Of a DNA stretch of 64,000 nt, positions 51,895 to 61,714 are shown in pieces. How positions within the stretch are numbered: the stretch's first letter is position 1; each line of letters starts with the position of its first letter. The position numbers and the translations under genes were made by a program. The notes beneath the pieces were generated by a model. The model was not told the DNA's origin. It made no database searches and worked only from the letters and a program-made list of their open reading frames with translations. The stretch comes from an uncultured Eubacterium sp. (GTDB lineage: Bacteria; Bacillota; Clostridia; Lachnospirales; Lachnospiraceae). The stretch is from the NCBI GenBank assembly GCA_910584795.1, contig CAJUBZ010000009.1:41087-105086 (forward strand), written 5' to 3'.

Positions 51895-52897
51895 ATTCTA
51901 AAACTCCTTTTCCACCTTCACTGGTAACTTTTGCCAAAGCACCTTCAATTAAAGAAAACTGTGGTCCCTTATGTCCTATATCAGCATCAAATATAATAGG
52001 AACATCTAAATCTCCCAATATAGACATCACCGCTTCTTTATAAGGCTGTTCTATCCACGTATTATACATTAAAGGTCTTCCAAATACAAACCCCTTTGCA
52101 TTTTTAAAATACCCCCGCTGTTTCATCTGCCACAAATGTGTAATCAAAACAACATCTTCCATATTAAAACTCTCTAATGTCCAGATAATACCATCATCAG
52201 CATATTTCTTTACAAACTGTTCTGTACCATCATACCTTGTACCGAGAAGAAAAACGATAACATCCAGACAGCCACCCAGAAGTCTTCCTGATATTTCTAT
52301 TTTATCCTCTCCTCTGGCGTTTATCCATTTTCCCCTCTCGTCACTATAGTACCCTTCATACCCTGTAATATATTCATGACGCTCTGACTCGTAAAATTCA
52401 TAAGATTCAAGAACTTTTTTACTGCCATCTAACACTCCTAATGAATCATCCACTGGTCTCTGCCATGGTTTCATTCCAAAATCTCCAATATGGCAGCCAT
52501 AAACTGCTGCCACATCGCAGGTAGTTACAATAGGATATACCAGCCCGGTGTTATCTGAAAATCCCTGAAACCACTTTGGATTTGCCTTGATTTTTTCAAA
52601 GTCAACATAGTCAAGCATCTCCATCAGATAATCCCCGCCTGCTGCAGATATAATACAAGCCACATTCTGATTTGAAATTAACTCATTAAACTGCCTGGCT
52701 CTTTCAACCCCTGTACCACTGCAGCCTCTCCAATCTGCCTGAAATACATTATCTGTACACAGCACATTATAGCCCTTTTCTTTTAATTGCTCTGTTGCAT
52801 TTGCAACTCTCTTTTTTTTCAGTTCATTAACAATACCACTGGATGTGGCTGTAACACCGATGGTGTCTCCTTTTTTTATATACTTTGGAATAATCAT
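51887..52897 (-). CDS. S66 family LD-carboxypeptidase-like protein
   Basis: A 336-residue S66 peptidase homologue of the LdcA/MccF group, which trims the terminal D-Ala from murein tetrapeptides or cleaves microcin C analogues. The nucleophile elbow is WFQGFSDNTGLV (Ser), the glutamate is in WTLESFN and the histidine in DIGHKGPQF. ATG 52897 after AAGGAGATATAT is preferred over the 52957 frame. It lies between AddA and the SufC-like gene with an eight-base overlap to the latter. Which of the two S66 roles is open. Confidence 0.87.
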   Translation of the reverse strand: MIIPKYIKKGDTIGVTATSSGIVNELKKKRVANATEQLKEKGYNVLCTDNVFQADWRGCSGTGVERARQFNELISNQNVACIISAAGGDYLMEMLDYVDFEKIKANPKWFQGFSDNTGLVYPIVTTCDVAAVYGCHIGDFGMKPWQRPVDDSLGVLDGSKKVLESYEFYESERHEYITGYEGYYSDERGKWINARGEDKIEISGRLLGGCLDVIVFLLGTRYDGTEQFVKKYADDGIIWTLESFNMEDVVLITHLWQMKQRGYFKNAKGFVFGRPLMYNTWIEQPYKEAVMSILGDLDVPIIFDADIGHKGPQFSLIEGALAKVTSEGGKGVLEYA

Positions 52898-52973
52898 ATA
52901 TATCTCCTTCTCATTGGAACTACTCTCGAATAATCTTTTCGCAAAATTTAGATTCATATCGAAAATCCACTAT

Positions 52974-55900
52974 CTAAATACGAATTTCATCTCCCAAATA
53001 AACAGAATAAATAATCATTTCAGATACCAAAATACCCGTGATTTTTTCCAGTGCTAATTGATAACACTCTAACTGTTTCGCATATTTCTCCTTTAGTTCC
53101 TCCATGTTATCCACTCTGTCTGTCTTATAATCCATAATAACATATCTTCCATCTTCCAAAAAACAGACATCAATAATTCCCTGGATAATCATGGTCTCTT
53201 CAGAACCGGATTTTTTGATCTGTTTCGCAGGAACTCCCAGCAGGAACTGTCGCTCTCGGAACAGTTCGTCTCTTCCATACGCTTCTTTCATTCTTACAAA
53301 AACATCGGACTTTGTAAATTTTACAATATCTCTTATCTGAATGCAATCCGCCTGCGTCTGTGATAACTGCTTTGCTTCCACGAGTTTCTCAATCATAGCA
53401 GAAATAACATGTTCTGTATAATCCTCACATTCCATATCTAACAATTCAAATACTCTGTGATATGCCGTTCCTCTTTCGGCACCAAAAAGCGATTGTTCCT
53501 CTTTATCATTTTCCTTCATAAATTTCGGAACAATAAGCTCTCTGTCAGATTTCTCATATCCAATATCATATGGATGTTCTGCCTCTTCATCCTCCATGCT
53601 CTCTTTTTTCAATTCTGTAACACTCGCTTTGGCACACAAATTAATGTCTTCCTCATATGGATATTTATATTCAAAATTTGACACAATGGTATCATAAATA
53701 TCTTTTGGAATTTCTGCATTTTCCCACTGCTCAAATGCTGCTTTTTTTAATTCATCTACGACTACAGCACCCGCCTGTTCTATCTCTATCTCATCTTCTG
53801 TTACCTGAACACAATGAACAATTTGGTTATCTCTATGAAAAATCAGATTCATCCACTGAAATAAAGACGAATGATTCATTAATTCACTATTGGATAGAAC
53901 TTTACCAGTGTTAACATGGATACTTTCACATTTTTTTAAATATTTCTCCATATCCTGCCCCACCTTACCTGTAATATATAGCTTTTCCTTTGCTCTGGTA
54001 AGTGCTACATAAAGTAATCTTAAATACTCTGCACGATCTTCTTCACTGTTTTTTTTCTTAACATACTGTCGATACATTGGTGTAACGGAAACTTTTATAT
54101 CCGGATAAATCGCATCCAATCCAATCTGTCCGTCATCCGTAATATTTACAGGCTCTTTATCTGATATAAATGTGCTATTCGTATCACACAGAAATACAAT
54201 CGGAAACTGAAGTCCTTTACTTTTATGAATGGTAGAGATACGGACAATATTATCGTTTTCATTGACAGCAGATGCTTCACCCTCATCCTTATCCAATTCC
54301 TTAATTTTTTCGATATACCGCACAAAATTGAACAATCCTCTGTAACTGGACTTTTCATAATTCATTGCCTTTTCTTTTAAGTTTTCTATATTTAAAAATC
54401 TCCGTTTCCCATTACTTAATGCTGATACATAATAATGAAATCCCGTACGTTCTAATATCCCATTTATCATATCATAGACAGAATTTTTATAATCACAATT
54501 TCTAAAATATTCTAATGTTTTAAGAAAAGATTTTACTTTTAAAACCAGTGTTTCATTTTCTCCATTCTCTGCATAGGCACATACATTATCATAAAATGAA
54601 ATATAACTGTTCTCTGACTTTAACACTGCCAGTTCATTATCTGTAAAACCAAACATTGCACTGGACATAACGCCTACTAAAGGAATATCCTGCCTTGGAT
54701 TATCAATAATATTCAGCATATCCATAATTGTACTTATCTCAAGTGAATCAAAATACCCGCTTTTGGATTCTGCATACGCCGGAATTCCAGCATTACTTAA
54801 AGCCTCCAGATAAATATTTGCATTGCTCTTAATGCCACGCATTAATATAACAATATCCTGATATCTGGCAGGTCTCATAATTTTGTCCCTGCCTTCTACT
54901 TTCATTCCTTTTACCGGATCTGTAATTTCTTTTATCTTGGCAGCAACAAAGGCTGCTTCCATTTCTTTTTTATCTGATCCAATGGCAACAAATTCCGTTC
55001 TGTTATCCTGCCCTTTTGGTATATCTGCGTAGTCAGCCCCAAGTCTTAATCCATTGCCATCTCTATAATCTATTCCTCCCAATTCTTTGGACATAATATG
55101 CTCGAACAGAAAATTCACACTGTCTATGACTTCTTTTCTGCTTCTGAAATTCTGATCTAATATAATCTTGCAATAATCTGCTTCAAAATCTTCTTCATAG
55201 GTATCAAACTTGTCTAAAAACAGATTCGGCTTTGCATTTCGAAAGCGATAGATGCTTTGTTTCACATCACCTACCATAAACATGTTTCCCATTCCCTGAC
55301 CATCTGCCACACTGGTTAAAATAGCTTCCTGCACAAAGTTACTGTCCTGATACTCATCAATCATAATCTCTTTATAAACTTTTGCCATCTGTCTTGCCAC
55401 TTTGGTCGGATGAGGATTCCCTTTCTCATCAATGTCATTTAGGATATTCAAAGCCATATGCGCAATATCATCGAAATCGGCAATATGCTTATCCTTTTTT
55501 TCGTGTGCAAACCGCTCCATTAATTTAAGCGTTATCTCTGCCAGTATCTGAACAGTATCTTTACAATTCATTACATTTTGATACATGTCTTCTAAAGGTT
55601 CTGCAAAAAATGTTTCTGCTAATGATTTAATATAATCCCGCACTGATGTAATCAGTTCTTTTGCACCCAGCCTGATCTCCGGTGTACCTTTTCGCTTTCT
55701 CGAAATTGCAGGAAGACTGCAATGATTGATTGATTTATGTAATTGTGTATAATCACTACACTCCAGCAACATCTCCACCACAGCCAAAAATGCTTCTGCA
55801 TTCTCTGCCAAATCCATAACATCATTGTCTTCTTCTGCTATATTTATAGCCTGCACTAATTTTTCTCTGCAGTCACTTATCTGTCTTTGGCAAATTTTAT

Positions 55901-56540
55901 ATACTTCAGTAAATAACCTTCCCTCGAACATCTCTTCTTCACTGCCAAAGCTATAACTGCTTACAAGATTTTTTACCCATTTTTCCGGAGATACTTCTCC
56001 CTTTGCTTTTTTATAAATAGTGTCTACCAGTCTAAATATATTGTCATAGACTTTTCCACCGGAAAATTTTTTTGCTAATGTTAGAAAATCCTCCGACTCC
56101 GATAAATAATATTCTTCCAGTAATTCTTCTAAAACATCATTTCTTAATAAATCAATTTCCGTTTCATCAGCCAGACGATATCCAGGATCCAAGTTAATTT
56201 TATCAAAGTTTTCTTTTACAACCTTTGCACAAAAACTGTCAATCGTGGTAATTGTTGCATTATTTAACAATGCCAGCTGCTTTTCAATATTATCACTGTT
56301 TTCTTCTTTTTGCAGTTCCTCTAACCGCTCCCTCAATCTCTCTTTCATTTCAGCTGCTGCCGCTCTGGTAAATGTAACAACTAATAACTCATCTACATTT
56401 ACATCGCTTTTTTTATCTGTTATCAGTCCGATAATACGCTCTACTAATACAGCCGTTTTTCCGGAACCGGCTGCGGCAGAAACTAAAATATTTCGATTTC
56501 TTGTATTGATAACCTCTAACTGTTTACTGGTCCAATTCAT
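52974..56540 (-). CDS. addA: ATP-dependent helicase/nuclease subunit A
   Basis: A 1188-residue SF1A helicase with C-terminal RecB-type nuclease: Walker A VSAAAGSGKTAVLVER, motif II IMIDEYQDSN, motif III VGDVKQSIYRFR, motif V TIHKSKGLQFPIVFL, motif VI LLYVALTRAKEKLYIT. The nuclease core at about 1040-1180 shows GTAYHRVFELL, GIIDVCF and VIMDYKTD. With AddB it resects double-strand breaks and loads RecA. Its start overlaps the addB end by 17 bases. Confidence 0.96.
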   Translation of the reverse strand: MNWTSKQLEVINTRNRNILVSAAAGSGKTAVLVERIIGLITDKKSDVNVDELLVVTFTRAAAAEMKERLRERLEELQKEENSDNIEKQLALLNNATITTIDSFCAKVVKENFDKINLDPGYRLADETEIDLLRNDVLEELLEEYYLSESEDFLTLAKKFSGGKVYDNIFRLVDTIYKKAKGEVSPEKWVKNLVSSYSFGSEEEMFEGRLFTEVYKICQRQISDCREKLVQAINIAEEDNDVMDLAENAEAFLAVVEMLLECSDYTQLHKSINHCSLPAISRKRKGTPEIRLGAKELITSVRDYIKSLAETFFAEPLEDMYQNVMNCKDTVQILAEITLKLMERFAHEKKDKHIADFDDIAHMALNILNDIDEKGNPHPTKVARQMAKVYKEIMIDEYQDSNFVQEAILTSVADGQGMGNMFMVGDVKQSIYRFRNAKPNLFLDKFDTYEEDFEADYCKIILDQNFRSRKEVIDSVNFLFEHIMSKELGGIDYRDGNGLRLGADYADIPKGQDNRTEFVAIGSDKKEMEAAFVAAKIKEITDPVKGMKVEGRDKIMRPARYQDIVILMRGIKSNANIYLEALSNAGIPAYAESKSGYFDSLEISTIMDMLNIIDNPRQDIPLVGVMSSAMFGFTDNELAVLKSENSYISFYDNVCAYAENGENETLVLKVKSFLKTLEYFRNCDYKNSVYDMINGILERTGFHYYVSALSNGKRRFLNIENLKEKAMNYEKSSYRGLFNFVRYIEKIKELDKDEGEASAVNENDNIVRISTIHKSKGLQFPIVFLCDTNSTFISDKEPVNITDDGQIGLDAIYPDIKVSVTPMYRQYVKKKNSEEDRAEYLRLLYVALTRAKEKLYITGKVGQDMEKYLKKCESIHVNTGKVLSNSELMNHSSLFQWMNLIFHRDNQIVHCVQVTEDEIEIEQAGAVVVDELKKAAFEQWENAEIPKDIYDTIVSNFEYKYPYEEDINLCAKASVTELKKESMEDEEAEHPYDIGYEKSDRELIVPKFMKENDKEEQSLFGAERGTAYHRVFELLDMECEDYTEHVISAMIEKLVEAKQLSQTQADCIQIRDIVKFTKSDVFVRMKEAYGRDELFRERQFLLGVPAKQIKKSGSEETMIIQGIIDVCFLEDGRYVIMDYKTDRVDNMEELKEKYAKQLECYQLALEKITGILVSEMIIYSVYLGDEIRI

Positions 56541-59500
56541 GCTCTTTCTCCATCAAATCTCCAATATTTTTATAAGTTACTTTCTCGAGTTTCCTGTATT
56601 TATCTCCCAATGATCTATCAAATCGGCAAATTCCTCTGTAAGCACAATACCTACACGCATCCTCTATTGGATTTCGATGGATGTTTCCTGCAAATAACTG
56701 CTTTTTCATTTCATCTGCTTTATCAGAAACATATGCTATCAGCTTTTTATAAGTATTCTGATCTAATGCCTGACTGTTAGAATCCGGCTGCCCATCTTTC
56801 TTCTTCGTTAGCTTTACTATCTGTGATTTGCTTCCCTTTTCAAAAACTTCATCAACAGCATTGATTACCGAGTCTTCTGTATTCACAATTCCCGACATCT
56901 GAAACTCTGGAAGCTGTTTTTCAAATACCAGCTGATTCATAATTTCTTCATCTGTTCTTTCTTCTGACGGATGAGTCTCTCTGTAATGTTTAACAATATC
57001 ATTCACATTCTGTATTGAAACAAAAGGATCTTTAATATTAAAATACAATCCGGCTGCAGGCACTATTTCTTTATTACTATGTTTCTTTTCATAATTCATG
57101 GCATCATTCATATAAACTAACAACTGCATCTGAATACCGTGATAAGCCTTCGTAATATCAAATGTCACTTTTCCGGATTTATAATCTATAACCTTTACAT
57201 ACAATTTGTCATCCGTCTCATAGGTATCAATTCTGTCAATCACTCCATGCTCCAAAGGAATCTCATATTCCGCCGGCTGGAATTTTCCTGCACGGATATG
57301 ATTTACCAATACTTTCGTAGTTTTCATAGCGATTTCTCTGACCTGACTGGTAATAAAGTTATTTCTAGCTGACCCTTCCAGTGCCTCATTTTCATAGTCT
57401 GCCAAAACCTTATCTACAGCAAAGGATATTAGTTCTTTATTTTTTTCATCCGTAATTTCTTTCCAATCAGTCTTTTCATTTTGGGCAATCTCAAAAAACT
57501 TTTGTATAGACTTATGATACAAATTTCCAATATCATACGCCTGTATAGAAAACTTTTCTCTCTCTTGCAATTTTAGTCCATAAGACAGGAACTGGGAATA
57601 CGCACATCTTGCATAACCTTCTAATCTGGTAATACCGATGTTTCCGGGAAGACCATATAGTTTTCTGGATAATGCTTCCAGCATATCCTCTTTTTTATTA
57701 TTATAAAATCCCGCATCTGCAATCAATTTCATAAATTGTTTTGTATCTTCTTCAGAGTATAAAAGATTGCTTAGATATGTAAACAATGCATTATCATGAT
57801 TGTTACGGAATGCGTTCATATTTTCTGACACATATTCCAATGCCACTCTTTGATTTGTTATATGCTCCGGTGTCGTCTCTATTCTGTCAATATTCTGTAC
57901 CTGTAAGTTATCAATCAAATTCTGCAGTGTGCCGATGATATAAGACTTTCTGAGAGCTGAGCCATCTGCTCCTGTCTGACTGTAACAAAGAACAATCTGC
58001 TCTAGAGGTTTTGCAAACAGAGAATATAAATAAATTCTCTGTTTAAAAATATTCTCTCTTGTCGTCGGTGCCATTTCAAAATTCTTTGTACTCAGCACAT
58101 CACGCTCGCTGTCCGTAATAATTCCTCCACCTACACTGGTATTTGGTACAATTCCGTCATTCATTCCTAAAAAGAACAACACCTTTTTGGTATCCTTTAA
58201 TCTGGTTCTTTCAATATTTCCCACCATAACCGTATCAATTCCCGGTGGAATAATACCAATCCGAATCTGAGAAAAACCAGCCTGCAGAATATCCATGTAC
58301 TCTCTGTTAGAAACAACCTCATCTCCCATAAGAGATACCAGCCTGTCCAAAACATTGATAATTGCTTCTGACATCTGCTGATATTCCTTTTCCAATGATA
58401 TCTGTTTCTGTTCTCTAAAATACAAACTATCCTGATAAATATTTTCCTGCATATGATGTCTGTTTGTAAACAAATATAATTCTCTTGTTTTATCAGTAAT
58501 CGTAGATTTCTTATTTACAAAAACTTCTCTTAATTCAGAAAATCCCTCTACAAGTTCTTTTCTGATTTTATTTACAATGTCAATGTGAGAATCTTCCATA
58601 AATTTGTAGACTCTCTTCCACTCTCTTATGTAACTTTTATACCCTCTTCTGCCCGATTTTAATACATAATTTTCAAAAATGTCACATTCGTTTTGATCTA
58701 AATCCATAAATTTCAGACGAATAAAACGCATTACTGACTGATGAGAAAAATTCTTTTCAATGACATCTAATGCAGCTAATATCCCGTCCACATATTTGTT
58801 TGCCAGCACATTCTCTTTATGGTCAATAAAACAAGGGATATCATATTTTATGAATGCCTGTTTAATATATTTATAATAACCTTCAATATCTCCTGCTATT
58901 ACTGCAAAATCCTGAAAACGATACTTTTTATTCTGAATGCATCTGGAAATCTCTCCTGCCACATACTCTGCCTCAGCTTTTGGATTACTAAGCATACAGA
59001 TTTTTACTGCCTCTGTTTTTTTTGTATATTTTGCCGGTATGCTCTGCCCTGGAACACGATTCTGCACTGTTTCTGCATGATTCCTGAAAATATTTCCCTC
59101 GACAAATGCTAATGCATCATCGATTCGTCCGAGTCTTGATTTCTCTTTCTGCTTACTGTCATTTTCCAAATCAATAACTATATCCGAAAGGATATCTACG
59201 CTGCTTTTTATAGCTAATTCCTTTGTTTTCACAATGGTTTCTTTGCTTAACGTAAACAACTCATATGGGGTATATCCTTGAAATGCCGCTTCACTTTCCG
59301 GAAGTGTAACAGCCATCGTAATCATAGGACTATATCTCATCAACTGCTCTAACACCTGATACTGAACAGGCGTAAATCCGGTAAAGCTGTCAAAATAAAA
59401 ATATGTATTCTTAATAAACTCTGACTTATGTATGTACCGACACAACAGTGTCAATAATTCCTCACTAGTAATCGCTTTATCCCTGATATAATTGTCAAAA

Positions 59501-59994
59501 GCCTGATTTATCAAATAAACATCTTCTAATTTCATGCGAAGAGAGGGAAACTCTTCTGTTTTTTCACACATTTCTAACAACTGATTTTCATTGATATTAT
59601 ACTGTTTTAGCTCTGAAATAATAGACTTTACTTTCTCTGTAAATCCCATCATGGAAACCTTACTTTGATATACCTGCAGCTGCTCTTTACATTCCTCTAA
59701 AACTTTGCGAATAACCAGTGTCTTTCCTAAATCATCCATTACATGAATATCTCTCACTCCCTGCTCTTCCAAAACTGTATAAGCAAGTCTTGTGAGACTG
59801 GTAACCTCTATATTAAAACATCCTTTTCTAGGATGAAGATTCAATATTTCCTTTTGTGTTTCCATGGAATACTGCTCCGGAACAACTACCACAAAATTCT
59901 CATATGGCAGCTCTACTGATTTGTCAATCATATTCTTTATTAATGTATATGTTTTTCCTGCTCCGGCTCTTCCCATAATAAATTGTAATGCCAT
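56524..59994 (-). CDS. addB: ATP-dependent nuclease subunit B
   Basis: A 1156-residue partner of AddA. N-terminal Walker A FIMGRAGAGKTYTLIKNM, a degenerate helicase-like body, and a C-terminal RecB-type nuclease (ITRLEGYARCAYSQFL, IGNLYHKSIQKFFE, VKVIDYKSGK). The iron-sulfur cysteines are one in YARCAY and three in CRYCAYRGIC near the end. ATG 59994 follows GGAGGTTTTT. It is first in the addB-addA pair. Confidence 0.96.
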   Translation of the reverse strand: MALQFIMGRAGAGKTYTLIKNMIDKSVELPYENFVVVVPEQYSMETQKEILNLHPRKGCFNIEVTSLTRLAYTVLEEQGVRDIHVMDDLGKTLVIRKVLEECKEQLQVYQSKVSMMGFTEKVKSIISELKQYNINENQLLEMCEKTEEFPSLRMKLEDVYLINQAFDNYIRDKAITSEELLTLLCRYIHKSEFIKNTYFYFDSFTGFTPVQYQVLEQLMRYSPMITMAVTLPESEAAFQGYTPYELFTLSKETIVKTKELAIKSSVDILSDIVIDLENDSKQKEKSRLGRIDDALAFVEGNIFRNHAETVQNRVPGQSIPAKYTKKTEAVKICMLSNPKAEAEYVAGEISRCIQNKKYRFQDFAVIAGDIEGYYKYIKQAFIKYDIPCFIDHKENVLANKYVDGILAALDVIEKNFSHQSVMRFIRLKFMDLDQNECDIFENYVLKSGRRGYKSYIREWKRVYKFMEDSHIDIVNKIRKELVEGFSELREVFVNKKSTITDKTRELYLFTNRHHMQENIYQDSLYFREQKQISLEKEYQQMSEAIINVLDRLVSLMGDEVVSNREYMDILQAGFSQIRIGIIPPGIDTVMVGNIERTRLKDTKKVLFFLGMNDGIVPNTSVGGGIITDSERDVLSTKNFEMAPTTRENIFKQRIYLYSLFAKPLEQIVLCYSQTGADGSALRKSYIIGTLQNLIDNLQVQNIDRIETTPEHITNQRVALEYVSENMNAFRNNHDNALFTYLSNLLYSEEDTKQFMKLIADAGFYNNKKEDMLEALSRKLYGLPGNIGITRLEGYARCAYSQFLSYGLKLQEREKFSIQAYDIGNLYHKSIQKFFEIAQNEKTDWKEITDEKNKELISFAVDKVLADYENEALEGSARNNFITSQVREIAMKTTKVLVNHIRAGKFQPAEYEIPLEHGVIDRIDTYETDDKLYVKVIDYKSGKVTFDITKAYHGIQMQLLVYMNDAMNYEKKHSNKEIVPAAGLYFNIKDPFVSIQNVNDIVKHYRETHPSEERTDEEIMNQLVFEKQLPEFQMSGIVNTEDSVINAVDEVFEKGSKSQIVKLTKKKDGQPDSNSQALDQNTYKKLIAYVSDKADEMKKQLFAGNIHRNPIEDACRYCAYRGICRFDRSLGDKYRKLEKVTYKNIGDLMEKEHELDQ

Positions 59995-60083
59995 AAAAAC
60001 CTCCAATTATCTACTCCAATTATAATTGATAGCAGATACATTTTTCAATGTGATTTATGGAAAATTATTAATTTTAAGTACTT

Positions 60084-60452
60084 CTAAACAGTTCCGCAAA
60101 GTTTTTCAACTGCATGAGAAACATCTGGCTGAAAATAAATATCTTTTCCTAAATTACTTTCATACATAAAGTCTTTTAATGGTTTACTTGTATATTTTGA
60201 AAAGTCTCCATAAATTGCAAACCTCACACCATAATTGATAAATTTCTGTAATATTTCACCTGCCAGACAGGTACTTAATATAAAGAAATCCTCCGTTACC
60301 GCACTTTTATTGAGAACAATATTTTTACATCCTGTTTCATATTTTACTGTCATAATAAAATCCAAAGCAGATTGAACATCTTTAATCAGATATTCGTCAC
60401 TGTAAATCACTGCAATCTCTATATTATTTTTTGTTATTATTTCTGTCTTCAT
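60084..60452 (-). CDS. DUF4180-like protein
   Basis: A 122-residue soluble protein. Regions like VIYSDEYLIKDVQSALDFIMTV, NIVLNKSAVTEDFFILST, and GVRFAIYGDFSKYTSKPLKDFMYESN fit the DUF4180 family as I remember it; members are often next to TetR regulators or resistance genes but have no proven role. It follows the TetR gene by about 50 bases. Confidence 0.82.
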   Translation of the reverse strand: MKTEIITKNNIEIAVIYSDEYLIKDVQSALDFIMTVKYETGCKNIVLNKSAVTEDFFILSTCLAGEILQKFINYGVRFAIYGDFSKYTSKPLKDFMYESNLGKDIYFQPDVSHAVEKLCGTV

Positions 60453-60503
60453 TTTAACCTCACTTTCTAAAACTACATTATTTTTTTAACTTATCAAAAC
60501 AGA

Positions 60504-61082
60504 TTATTCATACAAATGATCAACCATGCAACCAACCATATAATCGAAAGTTTCGATATGGCTGTATGGAAGGAAATCTTTGTTTTTTATATTCATTATC
60601 AAAGAATAAATAACAGACATCGCCAGTTCTCTGGAAACTTTAAAATTCAAATGAGCATGTTCCAAAAAAAGTTTCCGACACATATTGTTAGATTTTTCTA
60701 TCTTTTCTACCTCTTCACCGGATAATTTATTTAACAAATTCATATAATCTGTACTCTGTGCATTGTATAGAAAGTTATTTCTGTCACACTCCAAATAAAT
60801 ATATTTTAAAGCATCAACAACGCCTTCTTTCCCTTTTTTCTTTTCCAAAATCTTTGAAACATCCATACATATTTGTTCCTGTACATAACATAAAACTTCA
60901 CAGAAAAGTGTCTCTTTCGACTTATAAAAAAGATAAAACGCCCCCTTTGAAATGCCAACCTGTCTGCACAATTCATCCACACTGGTTTTCTTATATCCAT
61001 ACTTTGTCCAATTCTTTTTACAACACTCTACTAAATTTCTTTTGATATTTTCTTTTTCCTGCTCTGAAAAACCTCTTGCCAT
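60504..61082 (-). CDS. TetR-family transcriptional regulator
   Basis: A 192-residue regulator. The N-terminal helix-turn-helix is VDELCRQVGISKGAFYLFYKSKETLF at residues about 35-60; the C-terminal domain (rich in Cys, Phe, Leu) should bind an unknown ligand. It is divergent from the small anchored-protein gene at 61247 and co-oriented with the DUF4180-like gene. A TATGAC/GTCATA inverted repeat lies just upstream. Confidence 0.9.
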   Translation of the reverse strand: MARGFSEQEKENIKRNLVECCKKNWTKYGYKKTSVDELCRQVGISKGAFYLFYKSKETLFCEVLCYVQEQICMDVSKILEKKKGKEGVVDALKYIYLECDRNNFLYNAQSTDYMNLLNKLSGEEVEKIEKSNNMCRKLFLEHAHLNFKVSRELAMSVIYSLIMNIKNKDFLPYSHIETFDYMVGCMVDHLYE

Positions 61083-61101
61083 AATCTACTCCTTACTGTT
61101 G

Positions 61102-61129
61102 TATGACTATTTTTACTGTTTTGGTCATA
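61102..61129. promoter_or_regulatory. Candidate TetR operator
   Basis: TATGAC at 61102-61107 and GTCATA at 61124-61129, 16 bases apart, inside the 164-base region between the divergent TetR and anchored-protein genes. The half-sites are short, so this is only suggestive. Confidence 0.3.
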
Positions 61130-61246
61130 AAGATTTTATCTTTAATTTTTCTCTCTGTCAAGGTGCAACTCTTATTTTTTTAGAATACTTTCGGGATTTT
61201 TATAATAGATTAGATTATAGAAAAAAATATTTAATAAGGAGTCAAT

Positions 61247-61699
61247 ATGGGAAAAAGTCCAAAATTTATGGTATTTCATTTAAGGGAGCTTATATACACC
61301 GTAGTATTTGTACTCCTTGGTATTGTACTTGTAATTTCTTTAATTTTTATGTTTTGCAATAAGAACCAAGGAAAAAAAGAAAATGAAACTACGTCCAGCC
61401 AATTTGAAGCAGGTGTGTATACATCCAATGTAACACTCAATGGCAATCCAATGGAAATATCTGTAACACTGGATAGTGATCATATCAATGCTATCACCGT
61501 AGACAATGTCAGTGATACAATTGCTACAATGTATCCTCTTGTGCAACCGGCTTTTGAAGATATCGCAAAACAAATTGTAGACACGCAATCTGTAGATAAC
61601 GTCAAATTTTCAGAAGACAGTCAGTATACATATTCTATGCTATATGATGCAATTGTAGAGACAATCAACAAAGGAGTAAAAGGAAAGGTCGCAGAATAA
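61247..61699 (+). CDS. Small membrane-anchored protein, FMN-binding-domain-like
   Basis: A 150-residue protein: a short cytoplasmic end, one membrane helix (about residues 13-37: LIYTVVFVLLGIVLVISLIF), a polar linker (NQGKKENETTSS), and an extracellular domain of about 100 residues. The latter (YTSNVTLNGNPMEISVTLDS, HINAITVDN, SEDSQYTYSMLYDAIVETI) resembles FMN_bind domains but the SGATxTS flavin-attachment motif is not conserved, so covalent flavin is unlikely. The ATG follows AATAAGGAGTCAAT. Function unknown. Confidence 0.78.
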   Translation: MGKSPKFMVFHLRELIYTVVFVLLGIVLVISLIFMFCNKNQGKKENETTSSQFEAGVYTSNVTLNGNPMEISVTLDSDHINAITVDNVSDTIATMYPLVQPAFEDIAKQIVDTQSVDNVKFSEDSQYTYSMLYDAIVETINKGVKGKVAE

Positions 61700-61712
61700 A
61701 TGCGACCTTTTT
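61684..61712. terminator. Terminator with the stop codon in its loop
   Basis: AAAGGTCGCA and TGCGACCTTT around GAATAAA, followed by TTT on the plus strand. The stop codon of the anchored-protein gene lies in the loop (61697-61699). It also serves the convergent nadE, whose stop is three bases beyond. Confidence 0.9.
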
Positions 61713-61714
61713 CT